Assembly: GCA_016280465.1 (NCBI GenBank)
Contig: JAEEGT010000118.1
Coordinates: 1-32,843 of the forward strand
Source: Lachnospiraceae bacterium
GTDB taxonomy: Bacteria > Bacillota > Clostridia > Lachnospirales > Lachnospiraceae
Direction of reading: 5' to 3'
DNA: 32,843 nucleotides
Both the position numbers and the translations under genes were made by a program. Shown piece after piece: positions 32,843 through 32,843 of the stretch (its first letter is position 1; the number at the start of each line of letters is the position of its first letter). The notes below the pieces were generated by a model. The model made no database searches. It was not told the origin of the DNA and was given only the letters and a program-made list of their open reading frames with translations.

Positions 32843-32843
32843 A

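Overview
The window looks like a carbohydrate-utilisation region of an anaerobic Bacillota bacterium, most likely a Lachnospiraceae-type (Butyrivibrio/Eubacterium-like) organism. This is inferred from lipoprotein signals of the LLAGC/LTAC type, strong AGGAGG-type ribosome sites, GTG/TTG starts, ROK kinases, DeoR and AraC regulators, and a family-5 binding-protein transporter. No rRNA, tRNA, CRISPR array or transposase gene was seen. Species assignment is inference only.

Layout. (1) 1-3745: the 3' part of a ROK sugar kinase overlapping a GH38 alpha-mannosidase, closed by a terminator. (2) 3761-13037: a DeoR-family regulator (probable IolR) divergent from a seven-gene myo-inositol operon: Fe-dependent alcohol dehydrogenase, iolJ, iolC, iolD, iolE, iolG, iolB. 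All six core enzymes from inositol to DHAP plus malonic semialdehyde are present. iolA is absent from the window, and the dehydrogenase may fill that place by reducing malonic semialdehyde. (3) 13036-22976: a cytoplasmic GH29 fucosidase divergent from an Opp/Dpp-type ABC transporter operon that ends with a CehA/McbA-like PHP metallohydrolase. (4) 22983-31365: an AraC regulator divergent from a GH105 hydrolase, a ROK kinase and a heparinase-II/III-like toroid protein, followed after a terminator by an SGNH esterase and a GH43 glycosidase. (5) 31378-32843: a small lipoprotein gene behind a hairpin that can hide its ribosome site, then the end of a second AraC regulator.

The most unusual signal is non-coding. 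Two gaps of the inositol operon (iolC-iolD and iolG-iolB) each hold a ~192-nt element. The elements share a 127-nt core that is identical base for base, flanked by long arms that pair with each other. The arms have diverged between the copies but keep pairing by compensatory changes, including three full base-pair swaps. This suggests a structured RNA or a structure-constrained repeat rather than an ordinary transposon. A different double-hairpin element fills the iolD-iolE gap.

A second strong signal is regulatory. The promoters of the inositol operon and of the ABC transporter operon share a 46-bp block (33/46 identical by hand count) at exactly the same distance from the -10 box, with CCAAA-type repeats phased at about 10-11 or 21-24 bp. 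This resembles the tandem 11-mer operators of Bacillus IolR. It links transporter, PHP hydrolase and possibly GH29 to inositol catabolism, suggesting import and intracellular processing of inositol or an inositol-containing conjugate.
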